DNA from: Thalassobellus citreus
GTDB lineage: Bacteria > Bacteroidota > Bacteroidia > Flavobacteriales > Flavobacteriaceae
Reading direction: 5' to 3'
Assembly (NCBI RefSeq): GCF_044385915.1
Contig: NZ_JBISCC010000125.1
Coordinates: forward strand, 310,001 to 374,000
DNA length: 64,000 nucleotides
Below are positions 1 through 9,366 of the stretch, one piece after another; position 1 is the first letter of the stretch; every line of letters begins with the position of its first letter. The notes beneath the pieces are model-generated. The model made no database searches, was not told where the DNA came from, and saw only the letters and a program-made list of their open reading frames with translations. The translations under genes were made by a program, and so were the position numbers.

Positions 1-338
1 AAAATATTTATGCATTTCTAATTTATTTTAAAGATATACTTATAAAAATAAGATAAAAAAAAAGGGAATACGCAAAATATTATTTTGTATCCCCTATTCT
101 ACTAAATGAAAAAAGAATCATAAAACAATTCAAATCTCACTATATACTAAAACTAATTAACTATAAAAGAATAAACTTCAATACAATTAGGTAACTAAGC
201 TAATTACTCATTTATTCTCTTATTCAATTTTAATAAAATTTATCGTTTTAACCATCCTGTACTGTCCTGAAATTCGTAAAAAATAGAAATAAAAAGAAAA
301 AATTCGAAGTTTTTTTAAAAAAAACTTTAAAAAAAATC
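1..338. other. Intergenic region downstream of the FGGY kinase
   Basis: No convincing coding region is seen in this AT-rich stretch. It holds one clear structure, the minus-strand terminator at 55-94, and an A/T-only inverted repeat around 307-327 that is too weak to call. The minus-strand catabolic operon ends at 339, so this is its 3' flank. Confidence 0.6.
55..94 (-). terminator. Rho-independent terminator of the apiose-type operon
   Basis: Read on the minus strand, GGGGATACAAAATA pairs with TTTTGCGTATTCCC with small bulges. The stem is followed at once by a run of nine U (A55-A63 on the plus strand). The plus strand has no T run after the hairpin, so it serves minus-strand transcripts. 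It lies about 245 nt beyond the kinase stop codon and probably ends the whole operon. Confidence 0.65.
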
Positions 339-1838
339 TTATTGTTTTTTATTTTGAGTAATTTCCAACCAATTCTCATAGCCTTCCTGAGTAACACTAC
401 TATCTGAACTAGGACTATACTTTTTTATCATCTCTGAAGGTAACTTAGGAAAATCTTCAATTTGTTCCCATAACTTAACTCCTAAACCAGAAACAAGTGC
501 TGCTCCCCATCCAGATACATCTGTAATCCCCATATTTACAATAGGTGTTTTTAGTAAATCTGCAATAAACTGCATTAAAAAGCCATTAGCTGTAATGCCT
601 CCATTAACTTTTAATTCTTTTAAAGCCGTATTCGTTTCTTGTTCTATAGAATGAATAACATCTTTTAACTGAAATGCTATAGATTCTAAAGCTGCTCTTA
701 CAAGGTGCTCTTTTGTTGTACCAAAAGTAAGACCATGAATTGAGGCTTTCCAATCTTTTTGCCAATAAGGCGCGCCCATACCACTAAAAGCAGGAATAAG
801 ATAAACACCTTCATTCGTTTTTAAAGACGTTGCCATAGACTCTATTTCATTATGAGATGTAATAATATCTAATTGATTTTTCAACCACTCTAAAGTAGAT
901 CCACAACTAACAATTACACCCTCAATAGCATAATTTACTTGTCCTTCAATGCTCCAACCAATAGTGGTCAACATACCATTATTGGCTTGCTTATCTATAT
1001 TTTCAGCATTCCACAAAATGGAAGAACCAGTTCCTAAAGTTGCTTTTGCCATACCATTAACAAAACACTCTTCACCAAAAAAAGCTGCTTGCGAATCTCC
1101 TATCATACCTGTTATAGGAAGCGGTTTATTAAAAACGCCTTCAAAAGTAGAATCTCCAAAATTATCTGAAGAAAAAGTAACTTCAGGCAGGTTTAAATTT
1201 TCAATTTTAAATGCTTTTAAAAGAGACGCATCCCATTCTAAATCATAAATATTATAAAACAACGTACGAGAAGCATTTGTGTAATCTGTTTTATAACTTT
1301 TTCCACCAGTAAGTTTATAAAGCAACCAAGTATCAACAGTTCCGAAAAACGCATTACCAGTATCTATTGCTTCTTTAACAACATCGTTGTTTTCGTATAA
1401 CCAAGTTACCTTTGTAGCTGAAAAATAAGGATCTATTGTTAACCCTGTACTAGTATTTATCTCCCTTTCTAAGTTATTTTCTTTTAAACGCTCACACACT
1501 TCCACAGAACGTTTGCATTGCCAAACCACAGCATTATGAATAGGTTTTCCGTTATTATCCCATAACACAAACGTTTCCCTTTGATTAGAAATACCACAAG
1601 ACACAATATTATTTTCTTCTCCTGGAAATTCCGCATTAAATTGATTGATACAATTTTTAACAGCATTTATAACCGATTGATAAATTTCTTGTGGATCTTG
1701 TTCTACAAAACTAGATTCAGGGTAATAAGACTTTAAAGGCTCGGTTGTTTTAATAACCACCTTTCCAAACGCATCAAAAATAATAGCTTTTGTTCCGCTA
1801 GTTCCTTGATCAATTGATAAAATATATGATTTTGACAT
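339..1838 (-). CDS. aplK: FGGY carbohydrate kinase, probable D-apulose kinase
   Basis: Cytoplasmic ATP-dependent sugar kinase of 499 residues, the usual FGGY length. The N-terminal phosphate-binding motif SIDQGTSGTKA lies near residues 8-18. NQRE, VWQ, DPYFSATK and GDSQAAFFGE follow the glycerol kinase pattern, and the C-terminal lobe carries GGITANG. By family alone this would be called GlpK. However, no glycerol facilitator or dehydrogenase is nearby. It is the last gene of a run containing a sugar ABC importer, a ketose-type isomerase and a split transketolase. That is the arrangement described for D-apulose kinase, which makes D-apulose 4-phosphate for the transketolase. The family is certain; the substrate is inferred from neighbours, and a glycerol or other polyol kinase is not excluded. 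Confidence 0.65.
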   Translation of the reverse strand: MSKSYILSIDQGTSGTKAIIFDAFGKVVIKTTEPLKSYYPESSFVEQDPQEIYQSVINAVKNCINQFNAEFPGEENNIVSCGISNQRETFVLWDNNGKPIHNAVVWQCKRSVEVCERLKENNLEREINTSTGLTIDPYFSATKVTWLYENNDVVKEAIDTGNAFFGTVDTWLLYKLTGGKSYKTDYTNASRTLFYNIYDLEWDASLLKAFKIENLNLPEVTFSSDNFGDSTFEGVFNKPLPITGMIGDSQAAFFGEECFVNGMAKATLGTGSSILWNAENIDKQANNGMLTTIGWSIEGQVNYAIEGVIVSCGSTLEWLKNQLDIITSHNEIESMATSLKTNEGVYLIPAFSGMGAPYWQKDWKASIHGLTFGTTKEHLVRAALESIAFQLKDVIHSIEQETNTALKELKVNGGITANGFLMQFIADLLKTPIVNMGITDVSGWGAALVSGLGVKLWEQIEDFPKLPSEMIKKYSPSSDSSVTQEGYENWLEITQNKKQ

Positions 1839-1865
1839 GTATACTTTTTACTTAAAATAATTATT

Positions 1866-2837
1866 TTAATCTTCGCTCGGGTGATTCAATCTATCCATAA
1901 TAACAGCTACTAAAATCACTAAACCTTTTATTATTTGTTGCCAAAAAGGCGATACGTTAAGCAATACTAAACCACTATTTAACACACCAATAATAAGCGC
2001 TCCTTGAACAGTTCCCATAATTGAACCTCTACCTCCGGATAATGATGTTCCACCAATAACAACTGCCGCAATAGAATCTAACTCATAACTCATACCCGCA
2101 TTAGGTTGTGCAGAATCTAAACGAGATGTTAGAATAATACCACCAACCGCAGCTAAAATACCTGCTATGGCATACACCCATATTTTTACTTTATTAATGT
2201 TTATACCAGATAATCTTGCTGCACTTTCATTGCCTCCAATAGCATAAATATGTCTCCCAAACTTTGTTTTCTTAGTCAATATAACAGCTACAATAACCAC
2301 TACCACAGTAATCCAAACAGGCATTGGTATTCCTAGAAACCAACCAGTTCCTATAAAAGCAAAATTATCTCCTAAGCCTGTTATTGGAAATCCACCTGTC
2401 CACAACATCGTTGCACCACGCGCAATGGTTAACATAGCCAATGTAGCTACAAATGGTGGCACTTTAAACTTAGTTATCATCCAACCGTTAAAAACACCTA
2501 GTATTCCACCAATAATAACACCTGCTAAAATAGCTCCAAAAACAGTAAATCCTATATAAGTATCGGTGGCAGGAAATTCTAAACCATATTTTAAAAGTCC
2601 TGCAGTTACCGCTCCACTAAAAGCTAACATAGAACCTACTGAAAGATCGATACCTTTAGTAAGTATAATTAGAGTCATACCTACCGAAATACAAACATTA
2701 ATAGATATTTGCCTCGCAATATTCCACCCGTTTTCTAAAGTGAAAAACTTATCAGATAAGACAGTTAAAACAATACACAACGCTAATAGCGCTATGATTG
2801 ATTGAAATTTTACTAAAGTAGATTTTACATCTGTCAT
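1866..2837 (-). CDS. Sugar ABC transporter permease, RbsC/CUT2 type
   Basis: Inner-membrane permease of 323 residues with about eight to ten hydrophobic segments and the CUT2 signatures GMTLIILTKGIDLSVGS (near residues 53-69) and IGGTSLSGGRGS (near 260). It pairs with the RbsA-like ATPase encoded 52 bp upstream and the RbsB-like lipoprotein further up. CUT2 importers carry monosaccharides, typically pentoses. With the isomerase, kinase and transketolase in the same operon, a pentose such as D-apiose is the likely cargo. ABC sugar importers are uncommon in Bacteroidota glycan loci, so this gene suggests acquisition or a specialised high-affinity role. Confidence 0.9.
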   Translation of the reverse strand: MTDVKSTLVKFQSIIALLALCIVLTVLSDKFFTLENGWNIARQISINVCISVGMTLIILTKGIDLSVGSMLAFSGAVTAGLLKYGLEFPATDTYIGFTVFGAILAGVIIGGILGVFNGWMITKFKVPPFVATLAMLTIARGATMLWTGGFPITGLGDNFAFIGTGWFLGIPMPVWITVVVVIVAVILTKKTKFGRHIYAIGGNESAARLSGININKVKIWVYAIAGILAAVGGIILTSRLDSAQPNAGMSYELDSIAAVVIGGTSLSGGRGSIMGTVQGALIIGVLNSGLVLLNVSPFWQQIIKGLVILVAVIMDRLNHPSED

Positions 2838-2889
2838 TTTATGATCGTCTTATTTAGTTATTGTTTATATATTTTTTTTTACAAAAAAG

Positions 2890-4410
2890 CTATGAAGTAG
2901 CTGCTTTCATAATAACCTGTTCGTTTGCATTTTCTTGATTAAATTCTCCTGAAATTCTTGAATTACTCAAAACTAATATTCTATCTGAAATAGCCATGAT
3001 TTCTGGAAGTTCAGAAGACACAACTATAATTCCCAATCCGTCCTTTGCTAAATTATTTATGAGGTGATAAATTTCATTCTTAGCATTTACATCAATACCA
3101 CGTGTTGGTTCATCTAAAAATAAAACTTTAGGTGTAGTAGCAAGCCATTTAGATAAAACAACCTTTTGCTGATTCCCGCCACTCAAATTTTTAGAAAGCT
3201 GTTTTTCTGAAGGCGTTTTAATTTTAAGAGATTCTATATATTTTTTAGAAAGAAGTGCCTCTAATCTAGTATTTAAAAATCCATTTTTTACAACCTCATC
3301 AATGTTAGCCATACTAACATTTTTACTAATCTCCATCTGTAAAACCAAGCCATCTTCTTTTCTATCTTCAGGAACCAGTCCTAAACCATTTTCAATGGCA
3401 TCCATTACCGATTTTATTTTCACAGCTTTATTATCAATAAAAACAGATCCAGACATAACTTTTGAGTGTAACCCAAACAACGTTTCAAGTAACTCTGTTC
3501 TTCCAGCTCCCATTAATCCAAAAACTCCTAAAACCTCTCCTTTTTTAACACTGAAATTGATATCTTTTATTAAAAAATTAGATTTATTATTTGGGTTTGG
3601 AAGTGAAATATTTTCTACCCTAAGAATTTCATCTCCAAACGGAACATCATCTTTCTTATATAGGTTTTTTATATCTCTACCAACCATTAAACGAATAAGA
3701 TCGTCTTTATTTGCATCTTTTGCATTTTCAATAGTTCCAACCGTTTTACCATCTCTTAAACCAATAAATCTATCGGCAATAACAAAAAGCTCATCCAGTT
3801 TATGTGAAATGTATAAAATGGAAACATTGTCTTTTTTAAGCGATGCTATAATTTTAAAAAGAGACTCCACTTCGGTATCTGAAATCGCCGAAGTAGGCTC
3901 ATCCATAATAACTATTTTAGCTTCCTCTAAAAGTGCTTTAGCAATTTCTATAAGTTGTTGCTCCCCTACTCGTAACTCGGAAACTAAGGTTTTCGGATTT
4001 AAGTTACAGTCTAAACGCATTAACAGTTCTTTGGTTTTCTGATTCATTTGTTTAGAATCAATAATACCAAACGCATTTTGTATTTCTCTTCCTAAAAAAA
4101 TATTTTCAGCAATGCTTAAATAAGGAATTAAATTTAATTCTTGATGAATTATAGCTATCCCTTTTTGCATAGCTTCTTTTGGATTATTAAAGTTAACCTG
4201 CTCATTATTTAAAAGCAGTTTCCCTTCATAATCAGGATATACACCAGATAAAATTTTCATCAAGGTCGATTTTCCTGCACCATTTTCACCAACTATAACA
4301 TTTACTTTTCCTGTATGCACATCAAGATTTACATCGTTTAACGCAACAACGCCTCCAAATTTTTTAGTAATACTTTTGGCTTGCAATAATATGTTAGGTT
4401 GATTTTCCAA
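2890..4410 (-). CDS. Sugar ABC transporter ATP-binding protein, RbsA type
   Basis: Tandem ATPase of 506 residues made of two ABC domains, as in RbsA, XylG and MglA. The first domain has Walker A GENGAGKST near residues 42-50, an LSGGQ-equivalent LRVGEQQ near 145, and Walker B IVIMDEPTS near 166. The second has the degenerate P-loop GLMGAGRTE typical of the family, then LSGGNQQK and VLFLDEPTRGID. It energises the permease encoded just downstream. The stop lies 4 bp from the start side of the DUF2291 gene, so the two are co-transcribed. Confidence 0.92.
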   Translation of the reverse strand: MENQPNILLQAKSITKKFGGVVALNDVNLDVHTGKVNVIVGENGAGKSTLMKILSGVYPDYEGKLLLNNEQVNFNNPKEAMQKGIAIIHQELNLIPYLSIAENIFLGREIQNAFGIIDSKQMNQKTKELLMRLDCNLNPKTLVSELRVGEQQLIEIAKALLEEAKIVIMDEPTSAISDTEVESLFKIIASLKKDNVSILYISHKLDELFVIADRFIGLRDGKTVGTIENAKDANKDDLIRLMVGRDIKNLYKKDDVPFGDEILRVENISLPNPNNKSNFLIKDINFSVKKGEVLGVFGLMGAGRTELLETLFGLHSKVMSGSVFIDNKAVKIKSVMDAIENGLGLVPEDRKEDGLVLQMEISKNVSMANIDEVVKNGFLNTRLEALLSKKYIESLKIKTPSEKQLSKNLSGGNQQKVVLSKWLATTPKVLFLDEPTRGIDVNAKNEIYHLINNLAKDGLGIIVVSSELPEIMAISDRILVLSNSRISGEFNQENANEQVIMKAATS

Positions 4411-4414
4411 AGTC

Positions 4415-5038
4415 TTAATTATTAATTTTTAAAATAAGTGGAATCACTCTTAACTCTTTTAAATCAGGCTTTTTTATATTGATTTTAGTTGCGCCTTTAA
4501 AATATATGGCATCACCTTCTTTTACTGTTTTTACAAAAGAAGGCACAATGGTTTCTCTCACAATATTGTTTAATTCAACTGAAATATTATTAAAATCCAT
4601 CGTGTTTTGAAAAGTCCCAATATCGGCTAAAGCACTTCCATCTCTAATGGCATTACCAAAAATAAAATCGGTAGCAATCTTTATATTTTGTTCGTTATTC
4701 TCATTAAGTTGAACAATAACATTTTCTTCTTCAATAGAAAGAACTGTAGCATTTCCGTCCAAAATAAAATTATAATCATTACTAATCCCAAGCTTTTTCC
4801 CATTTTGCTCAGCATAACTTTTAACATCTTTTACTGCGTCTAACAAAAATTCACTTGTATTTATAGCTGGCAAAGCTTCTTTTTTATTAGCCATGAAATC
4901 ACTTGCATATTCTTCGGCATTAAATACTAATGCCTCTTGCCCTTTTTTAACTTTATCTAATGATTCGAAATAAACAGAATTATAAAGAGACACAATTACA
5001 ATAACTGCTAGAATAATGTATTTAATAATTTTCTTCAT
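4415..5038 (-). CDS. DUF2291-like membrane-anchored transporter partner
   Basis: Protein of 207 residues with one N-terminal hydrophobic segment (about residues 5-21) and no lipobox cysteine, so probably an inner-membrane anchor with a periplasmic domain. The body, with FNAEEYASDF early and an IRDGSALADIGTF stretch around residue 140, matches my recollection of DUF2291 proteins encoded inside CUT2 sugar ABC operons. Function is not established; an accessory role with the binding protein or permease is inferred from its fixed position between the SBP and ATPase genes. Confidence 0.7.
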   Translation of the reverse strand: MKKIIKYIILAVIVIVSLYNSVYFESLDKVKKGQEALVFNAEEYASDFMANKKEALPAINTSEFLLDAVKDVKSYAEQNGKKLGISNDYNFILDGNATVLSIEEENVIVQLNENNEQNIKIATDFIFGNAIRDGSALADIGTFQNTMDFNNISVELNNIVRETIVPSFVKTVKEGDAIYFKGATKINIKKPDLKELRVIPLILKINN

Positions 5039-5110
5039 TTATATGTAAATTATATAAATTAATGCTTTATTTATGAAGGTTTAAAATCTTACTGAATATC
5101 CTATTTCAGA

Positions 5111-6076
5111 TTAATTCTTTGAACCGTAAGCACCAAAATCGTTAATATTTTCTTGTGTAACTACTTCTACCTGAAGCGGTGTTTTTGCGCTAAAATCTCT
5201 TTTACCTTTTATGTATTCATCAGCTAGTTCTGCAGCAGTTCTAGCCATATTTTTAGGAGATTGCATAACAGTAGCCATAATTCTTTTATCGGCAATAGCA
5301 TTCATAACATCATCTTCTCCATCAAAGCCAAAAATCATAACTTCTTTTTCTTTTCCAGCTGCTACTAATGCTTGATAAGCTCCCATAGCCATAGCATCAT
5401 TTCCGCAAAAAACGGCATTGATATCTGGATTGGATTGCATCACCGATTCCAATTTATCCATAGCTATACTTCTATCAAAATCGGCACTTTGTTGCGACAC
5501 CATTTCCAACTCAGGAAAATGATCTACTACACTATGAAACCCTTTTGATCGGTTCCAAGTATTATTATCGCCTACTAATCCTAATAATTCAACATACTTA
5601 CCTTTCTTATTCAGTTTTCGAACAAAATACGCTCCCAACTCAACACAGCCTGAAAAACTATCTGAAATAATTTGAGATGTAGCCGCGTCTAAAGAATTAA
5701 CTTCTCTATCCATACAAAAAACAGGAACACCCGCTGTTTTTGCTCGTTTTACGTTAGAAACCGACCCTTCTGAATCGGTAGGATTAAACAAAACCGCACT
5801 GTAGCCAGCTGCTATTAAATTTTCGAAATGTTCTGCTTCTTTAGATGTATTATTTTGAGAATCGAAGATTGTGGCTTCATAGCCTAATTCTCTGGCGCGT
5901 TCTGCAGCAGATTCTCCCAACACAACAAACCATGGGTTGTTTAAGGTTGAAATAACTACTGCTACTTTTTTAGGTCCATCATTTTTTTTATTATTACAAC
6001 TAGATAATGTAAATAATGTGAGTAATAATATGATTAGATTTTGTGGTGTAAATAGTTTAGTTGGTATGTTGGTCAT
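5111..6076 (-). CDS. Periplasmic sugar-binding lipoprotein, RbsB type
   Basis: Type I solute-binding protein of 321 residues. A lipobox LSSC near residues 24-27 predicts lipidation. The mature part starts with KKVAVVISTLNNPWF, the first strand and ligand loop typical of ribose-type binding proteins (Peripla_BP_4). Later FNPTDSEG, CGNDAMAMGAYQAL and GFDGEDD follow the hinge and second-lobe pattern. It delivers a monosaccharide to the ABC importer encoded downstream. Known D-apiose binding proteins were found among ABC SBPs, and the neighbouring isomerase, kinase and transketolase genes fit that ligand. The ligand itself cannot be read from the sequence. Confidence 0.85.
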   Translation of the reverse strand: MTNIPTKLFTPQNLIILLLTLFTLSSCNNKKNDGPKKVAVVISTLNNPWFVVLGESAAERARELGYEATIFDSQNNTSKEAEHFENLIAAGYSAVLFNPTDSEGSVSNVKRAKTAGVPVFCMDREVNSLDAATSQIISDSFSGCVELGAYFVRKLNKKGKYVELLGLVGDNNTWNRSKGFHSVVDHFPELEMVSQQSADFDRSIAMDKLESVMQSNPDINAVFCGNDAMAMGAYQALVAAGKEKEVMIFGFDGEDDVMNAIADKRIMATVMQSPKNMARTAAELADEYIKGKRDFSAKTPLQVEVVTQENINDFGAYGSKN

Positions 6077-6089
6077 AAAAATCTAATTT

Positions 6090-7061
6090 TTAAATAACTA
6101 ATAGTCCTTTGCAGGTATTATATAGTCCTTCTTGTGAAATACCATAGTGATTAAAAATTTCTACTTGAGAGCCTGTAACCGTATACTCGTCTGGTATTCC
6201 TACTATTTTAAACTTATTTTTGAATCCGCTTTGAAATAAATAAGATGCACAAGCCTCACCTAAACCACCATTAACCATATGTTCTTCAACAGTAATAATT
6301 GGTCTACCATTAGAAGCTAACTCTTTTAATAAACTAACATCTAAAGGTTTAATGGTATGCATACTTACAACCGTTGCTTTTACACCGTGTTTATCTTCAA
6401 GCATTTTAGCTGCTAACCAAGCTGGATAAACAGTTTCTCCTGTTGCTATAATTGCTATATCATCACCTTCTTTAACAACACGACCTTTTCCAAATTCGAA
6501 CGTTTTATTGTCTTCATTTAAAAATGGCATGGCTTTTTTTCCATAACGCATGTAAATAGGTTTATCTGATTCTGCTGCTAAACGAACAGCTTGTTCTGTT
6601 TCAAAATTATCTGCAGGCGCTACAATAATTAAGTTATTTATAGCACGAAGTACTGCATAATCATGCAAACTATGGTGGGTTGTTCCTAAAGCACCATAAC
6701 TAACTCCAGAACTAATACCGACTAATGTTACAGGGTTATCTGAATAACACACATCGTTCTTAATTTGTTCTAGCGCACGTGCACTCAAAAAACAAGCTGG
6801 AGATATTGCAAATGTTTTTTTACCTGCCGAAGCTAATCCTGCTGCAACACCTACTAAGTTTTGCTCTGCAATACCTACTTCAACTATTTGATTAGGGTAT
6901 TTTTGTCCGAAAGGCACTAATTTCCCTGATCCACGAGAATCACTAGTTACGGTAATAATATTTTTATCATTTTCAGCTAAAGCTTGCATGGTTTCAGAAA
7001 AAACCACCTGATTAGCTTTACCCATTTTCAAATCTTTCTCTTCTATTTTATCTAACTCCAT
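6090..7061 (-). CDS. aptB: Transketolase C-terminal subunit, probable apulose-4-phosphate transketolase B
   Basis: This 323-residue protein is the second half of a split transketolase: the pyrimidine-binding domain followed by the C-terminal transketolase domain. The catalytic glutamate lies in VEVGIAEQNLVG near residues 80-91, where it contacts the ThDP aminopyrimidine. ALGTTHHSLHD and VAPADNFETEQA are standard family stretches. The C-terminal domain shows VVSMHTIKPLD and VEEHMVNGGLGEA. The partner N-terminal subunit is encoded 4 bp upstream. Split transketolases occur in several sugar pathways; the kinase, isomerase and pentose importer here favour D-apulose 4-phosphate as donor. Confidence 0.78.
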   Translation of the reverse strand: MELDKIEEKDLKMGKANQVVFSETMQALAENDKNIITVTSDSRGSGKLVPFGQKYPNQIVEVGIAEQNLVGVAAGLASAGKKTFAISPACFLSARALEQIKNDVCYSDNPVTLVGISSGVSYGALGTTHHSLHDYAVLRAINNLIIVAPADNFETEQAVRLAAESDKPIYMRYGKKAMPFLNEDNKTFEFGKGRVVKEGDDIAIIATGETVYPAWLAAKMLEDKHGVKATVVSMHTIKPLDVSLLKELASNGRPIITVEEHMVNGGLGEACASYLFQSGFKNKFKIVGIPDEYTVTGSQVEIFNHYGISQEGLYNTCKGLLVI

Positions 7062-7065
7062 AACT

Positions 7066-7890
7066 TTAGATTAATGCTTCCGCTTCATTTAATTCTGACA
7101 AGGCTAATTCGTATTCTTCTGGTGTTGGTACACCATGATGCCATTTTAAATTGCCTTCCATATAACTAACTCCTTTTCCTTTAATAGTATGCGCTATAAT
7201 AAAACTTGGTTTCCCTGGCTCTAAAGGCCCGCTATTTAAAGCTTCCTCTATTTCTTCAAGATTATGACCATCAACTTCTTTAACTGCCCAACCAAAAGCT
7301 TCTAGCTTTTCGTGAACCGAATCGGTATTCATCACTTCGGTATTACTGCCTGTTATTTGTTGTTTATTGTAATCTAGAATGGCATATAAATTATCTAATT
7401 TATAATGTGCTGCCGATAAAAAAGCTTCCCAGTTAGAACCTTCTGGTAATTCACCATCGCCTAACAAAGTAAATACACGATGTGTTTTATTATCTAATTT
7501 TGCTGCAATAGCTTCACCAACACATATTGGTAATCCATGACCAAGTGCTCCTGTGTTTTGTTCAACACCATTCACTTTTTTTGTTGGATGACCTATGTAA
7601 TGTGATTGATATTTACAAAGCGTATCTAAATCGGACTCTGGAAAAAATCCTCTATCTGCCATTGTTACAAAAAGCGCTTCTACGCAATGTCCTTTACTTT
7701 GAATATATCGATCTCTATTTGGATTTTTAGAATCTGCTGGATCTACATTTAAAACTCTATTATACAAAACATTTAGCGTGTCTACACATGATAAACTTCC
7801 GCCAGTGTGTCCTGCCTTAGCTTTATAAATGTATTTAAGAAGATTTCTTCTTAAGAATACAGATTTTAATTTTAGTTCTTTATTCGTCAT
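7066..7890 (-). CDS. aptA: Transketolase N-terminal subunit, probable apulose-4-phosphate transketolase A
   Basis: This 274-residue ThDP/Mg-binding half of a split transketolase carries AGHTGGSLSC near residue 27. The ThDP motif GDGELPEGSNWEAF near 143 is followed by YNKQQITG, and HTIKGKGV appears near 234. With the downstream subunit it would transfer a two-carbon unit. In the D-apiose pathway D-apulose 4-phosphate and glyceraldehyde 3-phosphate give dihydroxyacetone phosphate and xylulose 5-phosphate. The 4-bp gap to the second subunit implies translational coupling. Sulfosugar and other pathways also use split transketolases, so the substrate call rests on context. Confidence 0.78.
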   Translation of the reverse strand: MTNKELKLKSVFLRRNLLKYIYKAKAGHTGGSLSCVDTLNVLYNRVLNVDPADSKNPNRDRYIQSKGHCVEALFVTMADRGFFPESDLDTLCKYQSHYIGHPTKKVNGVEQNTGALGHGLPICVGEAIAAKLDNKTHRVFTLLGDGELPEGSNWEAFLSAAHYKLDNLYAILDYNKQQITGSNTEVMNTDSVHEKLEAFGWAVKEVDGHNLEEIEEALNSGPLEPGKPSFIIAHTIKGKGVSYMEGNLKWHHGVPTPEEYELALSELNEAEALI

Positions 7891-7919
7891 TCTTTCTAAT
7901 TTATCAGAAATTTAATCGA

Positions 7920-9335
7920 TTACCCTTTATGATTATAAATATCCCAACCCATATAATTTCCTAGAGCTTCTTCTAAAATTTTTCCTGTTTTTGAAGCATT
8001 CATTACAACATGGTGTTCAAAACCATTAGTACATACATGATTCATTAAACCTTGTAAGTCTCCTATTTTTGCAACAGCTCTATTTCCAAAAGTTTTTAAA
8101 GGATCATCTGTTAATTCACCTTCACCTATATATGCTTTTATAATTCCTTTAGGATCATCTGTACTAATTCTACCATAAGTAAGTGGCATTGCAGGCGCAC
8201 GACCATCTAAAGCACCATAGGTGTTTTCAACACCAACACTAGTTCCTAAAATAGGCGCATTACTTATTTCAATATCTGGTAAAAATGATTTTGCCCAGTT
8301 TCCACAATGGAATAGCACACATTTTTCTGGATCGTCTGCATAATTATTATTCCAATCTACTAAAGCACTTGGAGACCCCGATGCTAATTGCATAGCATAC
8401 ATACTTAGAGTTCCTGTAACATCTACTTCACAAGCCGATGGCATCATATTTTCTGACATGATACTCATACTTGTACACACGTTACAACCAAAATTTTGTT
8501 GTAAAGATGTCCAACACTGAATAGCTGTAGCGTCTAACTCATATTCCTCTACATATTCATTTAAAACCACATCTAACTTTGCTATTTGCAACATCGCTTC
8601 ATTAGGCGTTTTTCCTTTTGAAGCATATGCATTAATACTTTCTAAATGTCTTTTTACAGAAGCATCATCTTTAGTTAATTTATTTGCTTTTCCTAGTATT
8701 TCTGATAAATCTACCGTAGTAACAGTAATACCATTTCTTTGTAATATTTTTTCTGAATAGCGCACCGTATTAAAAGCACCTGGTCTTGCTCCAACAGCAC
8801 CAATTCTAACATTTCTTAAACCTTTTACAACACGACAAACAGCAACAAAATCGCTTAAATCTTTTTGAAAAACAGGATCTGTTGGATGACAAACGTGTTG
8901 GCTAGTTAATGAATATTTTATACCATATTGATATAAGTTATTACATACCGATATTTTACCACACCAAGAATCGCGGCGATTAACCACATTCATTTTAGAT
9001 AATTCATCTGGATAAGCTTGCACTAATACTGGCACGTTTAGGTTTGCTAATTTTAAAGTATCTGCAACACCTCTTTCATCTCCAAAATTTGGCAAAAGCA
9101 CTAAAACCCCTGCTAACTCAGCACTATGCTTTTTAAACAGATTCGCGCATTTTTGAGAATCTTTATAAGTTTCAACACCACCTAGTTTGGTATCTGTTGT
9201 TTCTAATAAAACTGGTTTAATGTTTAATTTTGAAAATACTTCAAGAATTTCTGTTCTTGCTTTCTCAACTAAACTATCAGGAAAAAAATCACGATTTCCT
9301 ATTATTATCCCTATACTTAATGCTGACTTTGACAT
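7920..9335 (-). CDS. FucI/AraA-fold sugar isomerase, candidate D-apiose isomerase
   Basis: Cytoplasmic protein of 471 residues resembling the L-fucose/L-arabinose isomerase superfamily. The N-terminal half has alternating Rossmann-like strands (SIGIIIGNRDFFP, GVLVLLPNFGDE). The C-terminal half has TAIQCWTS, MPSACEVDVTG and CGNWAKSF, the region that supplies metal ligands (Glu, Asp, His) in the family. No fuculose or ribulokinase partner is present. It lies directly upstream of the split transketolase and in the same operon as an FGGY kinase and a pentose importer. The step missing from the non-oxidative apiose route is D-apiose to D-apulose, which this enzyme could supply. Fold confidence is high; substrate confidence is moderate. 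Confidence 0.65.
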   Translation of the reverse strand: MSKSALSIGIIIGNRDFFPDSLVEKARTEILEVFSKLNIKPVLLETTDTKLGGVETYKDSQKCANLFKKHSAELAGVLVLLPNFGDERGVADTLKLANLNVPVLVQAYPDELSKMNVVNRRDSWCGKISVCNNLYQYGIKYSLTSQHVCHPTDPVFQKDLSDFVAVCRVVKGLRNVRIGAVGARPGAFNTVRYSEKILQRNGITVTTVDLSEILGKANKLTKDDASVKRHLESINAYASKGKTPNEAMLQIAKLDVVLNEYVEEYELDATAIQCWTSLQQNFGCNVCTSMSIMSENMMPSACEVDVTGTLSMYAMQLASGSPSALVDWNNNYADDPEKCVLFHCGNWAKSFLPDIEISNAPILGTSVGVENTYGALDGRAPAMPLTYGRISTDDPKGIIKAYIGEGELTDDPLKTFGNRAVAKIGDLQGLMNHVCTNGFEHHVVMNASKTGKILEEALGNYMGWDIYNHKG

Positions 9336-9366
9336 TTTATTTTTATAAATTTTAATATTCTTTTTA

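Noticed and set aside
254..269. Similarity of ATCCTGTACTGTCCTG (254-269) to ATCCTGAACTATACTG (55119-55134)
   Set aside because: 13 of 16 bases match, but a match of this size is expected about once by chance in a window this long, and the first site has no clear promoter role.
307..327. A/T-only inverted repeat AAGTTTTTTTAAAAAAAACTT
   Set aside because: Such repeats arise easily in AT-rich DNA and would form a weak hairpin. The GC-containing hairpin at 55-94 is the better terminator.
339..1838. Plain glycerol kinase
   Set aside because: Motifs are GlpK-like, but there is no glycerol facilitator or dehydrogenase and the operon is built around a pentose-type pathway. Kept only as an alternative.
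1866..6076. Ribose utilisation operon (rbs)
   Set aside because: The transporter is of ribose type, but there is no ribokinase or RbsD; the accompanying FGGY kinase, FucI-like isomerase and split transketolase do not fit ribose.
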